From Comamonadaceae bacterium (GTDB lineage: Bacteria; Pseudomonadota; Gammaproteobacteria; Burkholderiales; Burkholderiaceae_C), in NCBI GenBank assembly GCA_947372745.1, contig CANBUY010000003.1:24001-87992 (forward strand): a DNA stretch of 63,992 bases, given 5' to 3'. Below are positions 18,198 to 26,655 of the stretch, piece by piece. The notes below the pieces were generated by a model. That model was not told the origin of the DNA, searched no databases, and saw nothing but the letters and a program-made list of their open reading frames with translations. Made by a program: the position numbers and the translations under genes. Position 1 is the first letter of the stretch; each line of letters begins with the position of its first letter.

Positions 18198-18925
18198 ATT
18201 CGGACCCGAAATTCAAACAAACAATTTCGCTCCAATTTAGCACAGGGTGACATTGCGAACGACCGTCTGCAGGCGAGTTAATTGTTGATGACAACGCCCG
18301 CTTTTGGCAGCTGGTGGGCGAAGCGACTCTCGAAACAGACGCCACATTGCTGACAGTCAAGCTACTGAGTTGACTGACTGGTCTGGAGCGAGCATTTCGG
18401 TGAAACCTACGTCAGGAAACGACCAAATGCGGGTACTCACGTGGGGCAGCTTTCGGGCAACAGAAATATTTTCACCATCGAGGTTCCATAAAGTTGTCAC
18501 TCAATCTGTTTCATCCAAACCGTATTGCTGACGCTGGTGGCGGAAAAGTCTGGGGAATGTCAGCAGCGTATCCGGTCTTAGTGATTTACGATCTACCTGC
18601 TCCATTGCGGTCTTTGACAACTAGGGATCGACGGTCGGATTTATGGCTGCCGTTTTGACAAAGTGGGTACCCGCCATCGTTTAGGTTTGTAGGATGCTCA
18701 CCCGCAGTAACGTGCCAAGATAGTTAAATCACTCGCAAGGGTGGGCGTCGTACAAACCTAAACTAACTGCGTCTTACAGACAATGAATTGGCCAACCCGT
18801 AATCAGACTGTCGTGACCGGCAGCAAAGGGGCTTGTAGAGCCAGTTATTGCTCTCCAAAGTGGACCTTCAAAACTAAGGATCCGCAATGGAGATAATAGA
18901 ATTCTGATCAGCTACCGAAGCCGTG
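18198..18925. other. gene-poor stretch
   Basis: About 730 bases with short open frames only and no recognisable protein pattern, RNA or clear terminator. It holds the promoter region of the serine hydrolase next to 18197. It looks like decayed accessory DNA. Confidence 0.4.
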
Positions 18926-19561
18926 TCAGGCAATCTTTACAAGATGACGCTGAATCACTGAGCCTGCCAGTGCATGCCGAACACCTTCAAGAAATTTTGG
19001 TAAAAACTCGGAACTTGCCGACAACTTGCCTCGGTAGCCGTCTACTGCAGCCATGCTTGGAATGCCCGTGAGCATGCCAATGCCACCCAACACGCCGTAC
19101 AGGGTGTGAAGGATGTTGGTATCAATGCCCGTGAGTTTTTTGCACATGTCCGCGTACTCATTGGCCCATTTCAAAGCAGCCATCCAATCGCCCCCCTGAG
19201 CAAGTTGGAACTGGCATTGTGAAACCACGGTGCCTAGAGGAATGTTGGTTCCCAATGTTCCACCACGAATATATTGGTAAATTATGTCTGGCTCCATGCT
19301 CACCATATGTTCGCGCAGCTTACGATTGCTAATCCACCAAGCCTTGCTGGCCCCGAGTTTGGAGGTCACTTCAGCACGCGCTGCCAGCGATTCATAGGCG
19401 ACTGAGAAGCCCAAAGTTCCCGCAACATAGCCATTGCTACCAGCCCATACATTTACGGATACCCCGGTTTCCATTTTCATGGTGGCTGCAAGTTCTTGAA
19501 CAATTGGAAACACGGCCTCCATATCACCTGTTGTGACGAGTGTGCGATTGAATAGCAACAT
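18926..19561 (-). CDS. conserved protein with dimeric alpha/beta-barrel-like N-terminus, unknown function
   Basis: A 211-residue cytoplasmic protein. I chose the ATG at 19561 because aaggag precedes it at the right distance. A longer frame upstream would run into the neighbouring gene. Residues 1-85 read like an antibiotic-monooxygenase/NIPSNAP-like ferredoxin-fold unit and resemble the protein encoded just upstream: both have SVWA near the middle of the unit followed by a YxSxxA stretch and KAW/QAW. The C-terminal half (SQCQFQLAQGGDWMAALKWA) is different and Gly/Met-rich near its end. Substrate and activity are unknown. It is co-transcribed with the 19588-19899 gene (26-base gap). Confidence 0.65.
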   Translation of the reverse strand: MLLFNRTLVTTGDMEAVFPIVQELAATMKMETGVSVNVWAGSNGYVAGTLGFSVAYESLAARAEVTSKLGASKAWWISNRKLREHMVSMEPDIIYQYIRGGTLGTNIPLGTVVSQCQFQLAQGGDWMAALKWANEYADMCKKLTGIDTNILHTLYGVLGGIGMLTGIPSMAAVDGYRGKLSASSEFLPKFLEGVRHALAGSVIQRHLVKIA

Positions 19562-19587
19562 GTCTATTCTCCTTGTTAATTCTTGGA

Positions 19588-19899
19588 TCAAATAGGCAAT
19601 TGACGGGCCACATTGCTGCGAACCCAACTGCTTAGGCCACTTGCAGTGGCCTTGACTGACCAAGCCTGAAATGCAGGGTCAGCGTAGATTGCATCTGTAC
19701 TTTTTCCATAAGCTTCAAAGCTGTCGTAACGGGCTGCAAACACCATATTTCCAATTTCTCCGGCGGATACAGCCCAGACAGAAACCTCAGCCCCATGTTT
19801 TCGCCAAAGTGCAGCACTCTCGCTGACGATCGCTATGACTTTTGTCATGTCTGCACCTGGGTTTGGTTTAAAAACAGCTTGAGTAATAACTTGAGTCAT
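19588..19899 (-). CDS. small NIPSNAP/ABM-like protein, unknown function
   Basis: A 103-residue protein that looks like a single dimeric alpha/beta-barrel unit: a beta-strand MTQVITQAVFKPNP, a helix with SESAALWRKHG, then SVWAVSAGEIGNMVFAARYD and a final helix. It heads a two-gene unit with 18926-19561. Upstream are two inverted repeats (19921-19943 and 19953-19966), the second sharing TTGACT half-sites with the promoter of the MarR gene at 23 kb. Proteins of this fold often act on small hydrophobic molecules, but none can be named. Confidence 0.65.
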   Translation of the reverse strand: MTQVITQAVFKPNPGADMTKVIAIVSESAALWRKHGAEVSVWAVSAGEIGNMVFAARYDSFEAYGKSTDAIYADPAFQAWSVKATASGLSSWVRSNVARQLPI

Positions 19900-19920
19900 G
19901 ACTGATCCTTGAAATTTCTA

Positions 19921-19966
19921 ACATGCTTCACAGTGATGCATGTTTTTTAATTTTGACATTAGTCAA
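19921..19966 (-). promoter_or_regulatory. candidate promoter/operator of the two-gene unit at 18.9-19.9 kb
   Basis: Two inverted repeats lie ahead of the gene. ACATGC and GCATGT are arms at 19921-19943. TTGAC-ATTA-GTCAA is a clean palindrome at 19953-19966. On the minus strand the latter gives CTTGACT, a usable -35 box, and the same word opens the MarR gene promoter at 23504-23521. Common control by the MarR protein is an inference. Confidence 0.4.
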
Positions 19967-20469
19967 GCATCATTAGTCATTGAATTTTCTCAATTGGCTA
20001 GGTAGATTCCCTTAAAAGGCAAAGGGTCTTTGCAAGACGCTTTCATTGCACCAATACTTCTTCGTAAAGATAATTGATTGATGGCGATTTTTAATTATTG
20101 ACATTAAGTTAAAAAGTTCGTGGTGTGACCGTGAGCTGATGAGCGATCAGTTCAAGCAATTAGGGATCTGCAAAGGGTCTTCAAGAGTCGGAAAGTGATA
20201 GAGCTTGAGGGGCAGCTTATTCGTTGTCCAAGGTTTTTTCAGGCCTCGGATTGGCAACCGCAAAGCTGACGTTCAGCGGCTCTACGCACTGGCCCACCCA
20301 ATCGCAGTGCTCTCACTTGGTCTTGCAAGCCGCCTGAGATGCCGGCTGACTCCGTGAAGTCAACGTCAGACATCAGTTGATGGCCTAGAAAATCAGGCGC
20401 TCCCCCCGTAGCAGTCAAACTGCCCGACAGTAGCGCCAAATTTTCGCCAGTCGCGGGGCGTTTAGGGCG
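19967..20469. other. gene-poor stretch
   Basis: About 500 bases between the small barrel-like gene and the recombinase. An open frame of 66 codons on the minus strand (20239-20439) has no ribosome site and no recognisable pattern. No RNA or repeat family was seen. Confidence 0.4.
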
Positions 20470-21093
20470 TCAAGCCTCGGTATCCTCTGCCATTACCAGC
20501 GCGTCATCCACCTCAATGCCCAGATAACGGACGGTACTCTCAACTTTGGCATGGCCAAGCAAAAGTTGCACCGCACGAAGGTTTTTGGTCCGCCGGTAGA
20601 TGAGTGAAGCTTTGGTGCGCCGCATGGAATGTGTGCCGTAGGCAGCAGGGTCGAGGCCAATCTGGCGCACCCAGTTATCGACGATGCGGGCGTACTGACG
20701 GGTACCCAGATGCGGGGAGTCGTGTATTCGGCTTGGGAATAAGAAGTCTTCTGATCGCAGTTTCGCCTCTTTGATCCAAGCGCTCACCGCTTCCTGGGTG
20801 GACGCGGTGATCTCGAACTGCACCGGCCTGGCAGTTTTCTGTTGCATGATGATGGCGCGTGCAGCCACATGATCACCATGGCAGATGTCTCGAACCTTGA
20901 GTTTGACCAGATCGCAAGCCCTAAGCTTACTGTCAAGACCCAAGTCAAACATGGCCAGTTCCCTGACCCGGTGTTCGATCTGCAATCGCACGCGTATGGC
21001 CCAGATTTCCTTTAGCTTGAATGGCGCCTTCTGGCCCACCAGTTTGCCCTTGTTCCACGGTTCGTGGTGGGACTTGTTGCTTGAATCGTCCAT
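20470..21093 (-). CDS. short tyrosine recombinase/integrase
   Basis: A 207-residue site-specific recombinase of the short type that lacks the usual N-terminal core-binding domain. It starts with the WNKGKLVGQKAPFKLKEIW pattern of this family. Catalytic elements are Arg58 in DSKLRACDL, a likely Lys near residue 87 before ARPVQFEIT, HSMRR (HxxR), the LLGHAK histidine, and the nucleophile Tyr in STVRYLGIE. Its sister at 21412-22041 is close in sequence but broken. Two copies about 1 kb apart suggest duplication of a mobile unit. What it recombines is unknown. Confidence 0.85.
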   Translation of the reverse strand: MDDSSNKSHHEPWNKGKLVGQKAPFKLKEIWAIRVRLQIEHRVRELAMFDLGLDSKLRACDLVKLKVRDICHGDHVAARAIIMQQKTARPVQFEITASTQEAVSAWIKEAKLRSEDFLFPSRIHDSPHLGTRQYARIVDNWVRQIGLDPAAYGTHSMRRTKASLIYRRTKNLRAVQLLLGHAKVESTVRYLGIEVDDALVMAEDTEA

Positions 21094-21411
21094 GCTGAAC
21101 TCCTTAAAGTTGAAAGGAATTCAACTCTCCTGCGTATTGGCTGGGGTGGTCATGCCGATCGTCAGCTTTGGAGCAGGCAGTTTGAGATTTCAGACCGACC
21201 GCAAAAATCACAAAAGGCGATTGCAGTTTCCTGAGTGTTCGACTCTTCCAGACCCATACCCGACGTTCACACAAATCGACATCTTTCACAAGTCTTGTAC
21301 GAGCGGCTGTTCCCAATTGCCGCTTTAGGGCATTCCGAGCTCAAATTTCGCAACAATTACCATGGGCTCTGAGGATCACCCTGACATACCGCCAGCGTGA
21401 TCCAGACGACA
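21094..21411. other. spacer between the two recombinase copies
   Basis: About 320 bases without a supported gene. It is the place to look for a recombination site shared by the two recombinase genes. I did not see an obvious long repeat in it. Confidence 0.35.
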
Positions 21412-22041
21412 TTAGATGTCTGTTTCTTCAGCCATTTCCAAGGCGTCGTCCACCTCAATACCCAAGTAACGGACGGTGGACTCCAGCTTGGCATGGCCTA
21501 ACAAAAGCTGCACTGCGCGTAAGTTTTTCGTGCGCTTGTAAATGAGAGTGGCCTTGGTAAGTCGCATGGAGTGTGTGCCATAGGTACAAGGGTCTAGGCC
21601 GATTTGCTTTACCCGTCCGTCCACGATCCGGGCGTACTGTCTGGTGCCTAAGTGAGGAGAACGGTGTACCCGACTTGGAAACAGATAGTCCGCCGAGTGG
21701 AGGTTTCGCAGCTCTATCCAGTCAGCGACTGCCGCACAGGTTTGCTACGTAATCTCGAACTGGACCGGTCTTGACGTCTTTTGCTGCATCACGGTCGCAC
21801 GGGAAGCGACGCGATCACCGTGACAAATGTCACGCACCCGGAGTTTGACGAGGTCGCAGGAGCGCAACTTACTGTCTAAGCCTAAATCGAACAGCGCTAA
21901 CTCCTTGGTGCGGTGCTCCAGTTGAAGCCACACCCGACTGGCCCAAACTTCCTTAAGCTTAAAAGGGGCTTTTTGCCCCACCAACTTGCATTTGTTCCAG
22001 GGCGCCCCTGGCCGACGGGTCTGGCTGGCAGTGTTATCCAT
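21412..22041 (-). pseudogene. short tyrosine recombinase interrupted by an amber stop
   Basis: Sister of the 20470-21093 recombinase, 209 codons from ATG 22041 to the stop at 21412. The frame is continuous apart from one TAG codon directly after RPVQFEIT, near 21743. The intact copy has an Ala codon there. Both flanks of the stop stay in the same frame and keep the catalytic motifs (DSKLRSCDL, HSMRLTKA, LLGHAKLESTVRYLGIE). Second difference: the sister's HSMRR is HSMRL here, which keeps HxxR. It is either a fresh nonsense mutation or a readthrough candidate. Inactivation is the simpler view. Confidence 0.85.
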
Positions 22042-22083
22042 GGTAAATCTCCTTAAAAGTGAAAGGCTTGCCACTATGCACCT

Positions 22084-22110
22084 TTTGCCATTTTGTGTAC
22101 ACTAGGATTC
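22084..22110 (+). promoter_or_regulatory. candidate promoter/operator of the toxin-antitoxin pair
   Basis: TTGCCA is followed by the 8-bp palindrome GTGTACAC (22095-22102), which contains a TACACT that could serve as -10 box, about 35 bases before the antitoxin ATG. Phd-type antitoxins usually repress their own promoter through such palindromes. Confidence 0.35.
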
Positions 22111-22136
22111 ACAAACCGCGTTTAATTGAGAGGAAA

Positions 22137-22424
22137 ATGATGGAAGCTACCAAAGTAGGTATTCGGGAATTTCGTGCCGGCATGGCCGAATTTATCGCGT
22201 CGAGCACGCCGGTGGCGGTGACGCGCCATGGGCAAACCATTGGTTACTTCATTCCGACCCACGGCGAGGTCGAGGCCGACATTGCGTCATTAAAGAAGGC
22301 CAGCAAGACGTTGGATCGCCTGCTTGCGGCCAAGAGCATTGATGTGGACGCTGTGGTCGCTGAATTCAAAACTGCCCGAAAACGCACGAGCACGTCCAAG
22401 AAATCGGTATCCGCAACAACATGA
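22137..22424 (+). CDS. Phd/YefM-like antitoxin
   Basis: A 95-residue antitoxin. The N-terminal fold has the family pattern VGIREFRAGMAEFIAS and TPVAVTRHGQTIGYFIP, which is the Phd DNA-binding unit. The Lys/Ser-rich tail (KTARKRTSTSKKS) would bind the toxin. I chose the tandem ATGATG at 22137 because gagagga precedes it. It overlaps the start of the PIN gene by four bases (ATGA), as usual in type II pairs. The N-terminal unit should repress the shared promoter. Confidence 0.82.
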   Translation: MMEATKVGIREFRAGMAEFIASSTPVAVTRHGQTIGYFIPTHGEVEADIASLKKASKTLDRLLAAKSIDVDAVVAEFKTARKRTSTSKKSVSATT

Positions 22425-22844
22425 GCAAAAAAATCGAACGTTCTGGATGCCAATATCCTGATCAGAGCGGTGCTGGGCAAGCGGGCGCGAGAGCTTATTG
22501 TCGACAACGCCGAGTTGGTTCAATTCTTCGCGCCCGATGTTGCATACGCTGACGCCCGAAATTACCTTCCAGCGCTGCTGGAAAAAAGAGGTGTGAATGC
22601 CCAATCGGCGCTGACGGTGTTGGACGCAATGGAAGCAATAGTCCGACCGCTGGAACTGGGTGTTTATGCAGGACTGAAAGTACAGGCACTACAAAGGATT
22701 TCTATGCGTGATGCCGATGATTGGCCTGTGCTTGCGTGCGCCATGACCATTGCTTGCCCCGTGTGGACAGAAGATGCCGACTTCTTTGGCACTGGCATAG
22801 CGACTTGGACCACCGATCGCGTGGCGTTGTATTTGGTCAGTTGA
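22421..22844 (+). pseudogene. PIN-domain toxin with a frameshift in an A7 tract near the start
   Basis: The PIN fold is complete if one A is removed from the seven-A run at 22427-22433. The coupled start ATGAGCAAA then leads into SNVLDANILIRAVLGKRAR, restoring the first catalytic Asp. As the sequence stands, the ATG frame leaves the PIN frame within three codons. The downstream part from GTG 22470 remains open and keeps DADDWPVLACAM and WTEDADFFGTG, typical of this PIN group, which would act as an RNase. Three readings are possible: a decayed toxin, a slippage-controlled toxin, or a sequencing indel. Confidence 0.8.
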
Positions 22845-22994
22845 TTCTGGCTAATGGAACTTACGTGTCCACTGCAGTCATCGCCGACAGTTAGGTGGCT
22901 GGCTCTTGGGGAGCGATTGGAGTCCTTGGCACTTCGACTAGCAACGACTCCAGAGGGCCGAAAAGCGGTCAATCTCCTCTGCAAAAGTTTGGCG

Positions 22995-23468
22995 CTAATT
23001 GTTCGAGAGATTGATGCCAGCAAGCTCACCTAGCGCCAGCAAGAACGGGCCAATTTGTTCCACTGGCACCTTCTGGATTGCCTCTTTGGCTATCGGTTCA
23101 ATGGAAGCCAACGCATATTTCAGAAGTTGCTGACCAGCATCCGTCAATGAGGCGTAACCAACTCTGGCATCTCTGGGGTCAGGTTGTCGTGATACCAACC
23201 CCAGTTTTTCCATGGGTAATAGACTTCGTGTGACGCCCGACGCAGTAACTCCCAAGCGTTCCGCCAAGTCAACTCGACGCAATCTGAATTCCGGTGCGCG
23301 GCCAAGGTAATACAGAATCATGAAGTCGCTGAAGCTGAGCCCATGCAAGTTGGACAGGGCATTGTCTAGTCGGCGTGTCAAAGTCGCATAGGCGCGTGTC
23401 AACCGCAAACAAAATTCAAGATTTTCACTTGAACTCATTGCGACGAATTTGGTGTTTTCTTCTGACAT
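22995..23468 (-). CDS. MarR-family transcriptional regulator
   Basis: A 157-residue winged-helix repressor. The DNA-binding region is about residues 60-110: RRVDLAERLGVTASGVTRSL is the recognition helix and LVSRQPDPRDARVGYASLT the wing with the conserved D-R pair. Dimerisation helices flank it. An in-frame ATG 11 codons downstream is an alternative start. The palindrome 23504-23521 overlaps its -35 box and suggests autorepression. It may also control the small barrel-like pair at 18.9-19.9 kb, whose promoter shares the half-site. Confidence 0.87.
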   Translation of the reverse strand: MSEENTKFVAMSSSENLEFCLRLTRAYATLTRRLDNALSNLHGLSFSDFMILYYLGRAPEFRLRRVDLAERLGVTASGVTRSLLPMEKLGLVSRQPDPRDARVGYASLTDAGQQLLKYALASIEPIAKEAIQKVPVEQIGPFLLALGELAGINLSNN

Positions 23469-23503
23469 TTATTTGGATGCTTTCATCTCATTAGATTAAG
23501 TAG

Positions 23504-23521
23504 TACTTGTTAAGTCAAGTA
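23504..23521 (-). promoter_or_regulatory. candidate MarR operator and promoter
   Basis: TACTTG-TTAAGT-CAAGTA is a perfect 6-bp inverted repeat. On the minus strand it contains TTGACT, spaced 17 bases from TCTAAT, a good sigma-70 promoter 16-40 bases ahead of the MarR gene. The overlap with the -35 box fits autorepression. Confidence 0.55.
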
Positions 23522-24294
23522 TATGGCATGCTAATGATCAATTGTGAGCAGCGGCTTTTGGTGAGTATTTGACCCACACCTGCACTGCGTGAAAGGCCGG
23601 ATTGGGTCTTGACTTGCCCCACAGGATCGATGACAGCTTTGCAGATGTTCCGTAGCGATTAGCAATGACTGCAATAGAGCGGCAACCATTTCAGCGTTGA
23701 TTTTTCGGAAGTCTGCTTACGCTGCTGACCTGCCCCAGACTTTTCAGCCGTCGATGTCAGCAACGTGATTCAGGCGAGGTGAAATGAAGGGCTGCTTTGT
23801 GGAACTCCACCAACAATCTGGCGAACATCACTTGCCGGGTTAAATGACTGGTATCGGGCAGGCATTTCGTTAAACTGACATTCGGCTAAGGGCACAATTC
23901 CGACATTAATGGTTGCCTATTGATGCGGGTGAAGTTCAGATCAGGGGTTGACGGCTATATCGTTGAGCGCATGGGCGGCACCCTAGACTACACCATGACC
24001 ATCAGCTTTCCTGAGGGCCTAGTGGTGATGCGCAAACCCTGATCCATACGACTGCTTCTGAACTTGCTTTTTTGGCCCCGTCATAGTGCCATAAGCCAAG
24101 AGCGCCCGTGCGCCGCGCTTCTGAGGTCGAAGGCATTGACGCGCCGCATTTTGTTGGCCAGAAGTATTCCTCCAACTCGACGGTACAGGCCCCGTATTGC
24201 ACAGTCGCAGGCGAGACTGATGTTGCACTGCATCAGAGGGTAAGCCCTCATACGTTGCAGCAAGTAGAGGGTTATGGTTGGTTTAGTTTAATGT
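23522..24294. other. gene-poor stretch carrying direct repeat copy 1
   Basis: About 770 bases with no supported gene. Its main content is the 176-base direct repeat at 23720-23895. The remainder shows scattered stops in all frames by eye and no transposase pattern. Confidence 0.45.
23720..23895. repeat. 176-base direct repeat, copy 1
   Basis: Matches 36401-36576 without gaps, with 12 differences counted by hand (about 93% identity). The last 80 bases are nearly identical. The two copies flank the 24.3-35.9 kb operon in direct orientation. On the minus strand a fragmentary frame reads NEMPARYQSFNPASDVR in both copies, which suggests a remnant of a coding sequence I do not recognise. Confidence 0.9.
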
Positions 24295-24310
24295 GTTACT
24301 GCAAAGTAAC
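24295..24310. promoter_or_regulatory. candidate TetR-type operator
   Basis: GTTACT-GCAA-AGTAAC is a perfect inverted repeat 25 bases before the start codon of the TetR-ligase fusion. Size and position fit a TetR dimer site for autoregulation of the whole operon. No strong sigma-70 boxes were identified around it. Confidence 0.55.
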
Positions 24311-24334
24311 TAACCTAAATAGAACCTTCGTCTC

Positions 24335-26644
24335 GTGCAAATTAACCCTATATCCTCTGCCCTCGCCAGCTCGGCCCGCAAGGGGGAAGCCGTAGATTCT
24401 CCTTGGCGGGCGCACCGTGCTAACGAGCCGCAGCGCAGTGACAAAAAAGACGCGGTACTGCTTGCTGGCGCGCGTCTATTTACCCGTAAGGGCTTTCAGG
24501 GCACCTCGCTTGACGACATCGCCCAAAGCCTGGGAGTAACCAAGCCTACCCTGTACTACTACATCACCAACAAAGAAGAAATCCTGATCGAGTGCGTGGA
24601 GCGCGGCCTCACCGCTTTTCACCAGGGGCTGGCCGCTTTGGTGGAGTCGGGTCTGGGCGGGCGCGATTTGCTGCGCGCGGCTATGGCTTTGTACGCCGAG
24701 GTGGTGACCAGCGACTTTGGCATGTGCGCCAGCCGCGTGGGCGAAGACCCCTTGAGCGAAGACAAGCGTCGCGCACTGCGCCAGCGCAAGGGCGAGGTGG
24801 ATGTGGACTTTCGTTTGCTGATCGAACAAGGCATGCAGCGCGGCTGGATCGTGGTGGGTGACGCGGCAGTGGCGGCGTTCACCGTTGTTGGTGCGCTCAG
24901 CGGCATTGGCCGCTGGTACCGGCCCGAGACCCATTCCCCCGAGAGCTTGCAAAACGCGGTGCAGCACTGCATCGAGATGCTGCTGCGAGGCGTTCTTAGC
25001 GCCCCTGCGTCAGCCCCATTTTCCGAACTACCACAAGGGCTTGCAGCCATGACCGCAATGCGCCGTGAAAACCATTTTGAAAACCGCCTTGTGCTGTGCT
25101 ACGCCCAGCGACCCGACCATGTGGCGGAGATGCTGGTGTCTGCTCTGGCACAACGGCCCGAAGGACTGGCTGTGGTGTGTGGCGATATGCGTCTGAGCTG
25201 GCGCGAATTGCACCACGCGGCAACCAAATGCGCAGGTGGCCTGGCCCAGCGGGGCGTGGCCAACGGCGACCGTGTCGCCATCCACATGGGCAACTCGCCC
25301 GAGTTCATCATCGTAACTTTGGCCTGCGCCTGGATGGGCGCGGTGCTGGTGCCTGTTAGTGCGCGAGCACGCGGCATGGAGCTCGAATACGTGCTGAACG
25401 ACTCCGGCGCCGTAGCGCTGGTCTGCGCCCCCGACGTGGCCGCGTGGCAACCCGCCCCCGCCCAACTGCCCGCGCTGCGAATGCGCTTTGTCACGGGCAC
25501 TGCGCCGGCCGAGGGTTTTGAACCCTTTGCCAGTCTGATGCAGGCGCAACCGCAAGCCAAGCCCCACCCGGCGCAAGAAGAAGACCTGGCGGTCCTGCTT
25601 TACACGTCTGGCACCACCGGACGGCCCAAGGGCGCCATGCTTACGCACCTCAACATCGTGCATTCGGTGATGCATTTCGTAGAGCGCATGGGCTTGAACG
25701 AGCGCGATATTTCGCTGCTGGCCGTGCCCATGAGCCACGTCACCGGTTTGGTGGCCCAGCTTTACACCATGCTGTATTGCCAGGGCACGACGGTGGTGAT
25801 GGCGCAGTTCAAGGCGGTAGACTTTGTGCGCTTGGCTAGCGTCGAGCGCATTACTCACACCATCATGGTGCCGGCCATGTACAACCTGTGCCTCTTGCTG
25901 CCCGACTTGCAGGCGCACGACCTAGGCGCCTGGCGCATTGGCGCTTTTGGCGGCGCGTCCATGCCAACGGCCACGATTGACGGGCTGGCGCAGCGTCTGC
26001 CGGGCTTGGTTCTGATGAATGCTTATGGTTCAACTGAGACCTGTTCGCCCGCCACAATCATGCCCCAGGGCAAGACCGATAGCCACCGCGACAGCGTGGG
26101 CTTGACCGTGCCCTGCGGCGAGATTTGTATCATGGACGAGGCCGGTAACGAAGTGGCGCGCGGCGGCGTGGGCGAGATCTGGATTTCCGGGCCCATGGTG
26201 GTGCCGGGTTACTGGCGCAATGAAGCAGCAACGGCCAGCGAATTCAAGGCCGGCTTCTGGCGCTCGGGCGACATTGGCAGTATGGACGCCCAGGGCTATG
26301 TGCGCGTGCTCGACCGCAAAAAAGACGTGATCAACCGCGGCGGCTACAAGGTGTACTGCGCGCAGGTAGAAAACGTACTGAGCGAACACCCCGACGTGCT
26401 GGAAGTGGCACTGGTGGGCGTGCCCTGCGCGGTGCTGGGTGAGCGGGTGCACGCCTTTGTGTCAGTCCGCACCATCAGCGAACACACCAACGCCCAGGCC
26501 TTGCAGGCCTTTTGCAGCCAGCGCATGGCCGATTACGCCGTGCCTGAGACCTGGACCATAGACACCGAACCCTTGCCGCGCAACCTCAACGGCAAGATCA
26601 TCAAGCGCGAACTGCGCCAAACCCTGCACGCTGCCCTGATCTGA
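24335..26644 (+). CDS. TetR regulator fused to an acyl-CoA ligase (AMP-binding)
   Basis: A 769-residue two-part protein in one uninterrupted frame. Residues about 35-230 form a TetR repressor: HTH region FTRKGFQGTSLDDIAQSLGV then KPTLYYYITNKEEIL, followed by the ligand domain. Residues about 245-769 form an ANL-family CoA ligase with the AMP-binding loop YTSGTTGRPKG (about 422-432), YGSTETCS (about 564), DRKKDVINRGGYKVY (about 662-676) and a C-terminal catalytic Lys in NGKIIKREL (about 752). The start is a GTG; no ATG precedes the HTH in frame. It heads the operon. It could sense and activate the same acid, or its CoA ester. The fusion is unusual. The ligase substrate is unknown. Confidence 0.88.
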   Translation: MQINPISSALASSARKGEAVDSPWRAHRANEPQRSDKKDAVLLAGARLFTRKGFQGTSLDDIAQSLGVTKPTLYYYITNKEEILIECVERGLTAFHQGLAALVESGLGGRDLLRAAMALYAEVVTSDFGMCASRVGEDPLSEDKRRALRQRKGEVDVDFRLLIEQGMQRGWIVVGDAAVAAFTVVGALSGIGRWYRPETHSPESLQNAVQHCIEMLLRGVLSAPASAPFSELPQGLAAMTAMRRENHFENRLVLCYAQRPDHVAEMLVSALAQRPEGLAVVCGDMRLSWRELHHAATKCAGGLAQRGVANGDRVAIHMGNSPEFIIVTLACAWMGAVLVPVSARARGMELEYVLNDSGAVALVCAPDVAAWQPAPAQLPALRMRFVTGTAPAEGFEPFASLMQAQPQAKPHPAQEEDLAVLLYTSGTTGRPKGAMLTHLNIVHSVMHFVERMGLNERDISLLAVPMSHVTGLVAQLYTMLYCQGTTVVMAQFKAVDFVRLASVERITHTIMVPAMYNLCLLLPDLQAHDLGAWRIGAFGGASMPTATIDGLAQRLPGLVLMNAYGSTETCSPATIMPQGKTDSHRDSVGLTVPCGEICIMDEAGNEVARGGVGEIWISGPMVVPGYWRNEAATASEFKAGFWRSGDIGSMDAQGYVRVLDRKKDVINRGGYKVYCAQVENVLSEHPDVLEVALVGVPCAVLGERVHAFVSVRTISEHTNAQALQAFCSQRMADYAVPETWTIDTEPLPRNLNGKIIKRELRQTLHAALI

Positions 26645-26655
26645 ACGAGAACACC

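Noticed and set aside
20239..20439. 66-codon minus-strand gene
   Set aside because: No ribosome site, no recognisable pattern, and it lies in a decayed stretch.
23720..23895. An insertion sequence
   Set aside because: No transposase motif, no terminal inverted repeats and no target duplication seen; only a 176-base repeat with a coding remnant.
25028..25918. 296-codon minus-strand frame inside the ligase gene
   Set aside because: Antisense shadow of the AMP-binding domain; His/Gly/Gln-rich composition and no ribosome site.
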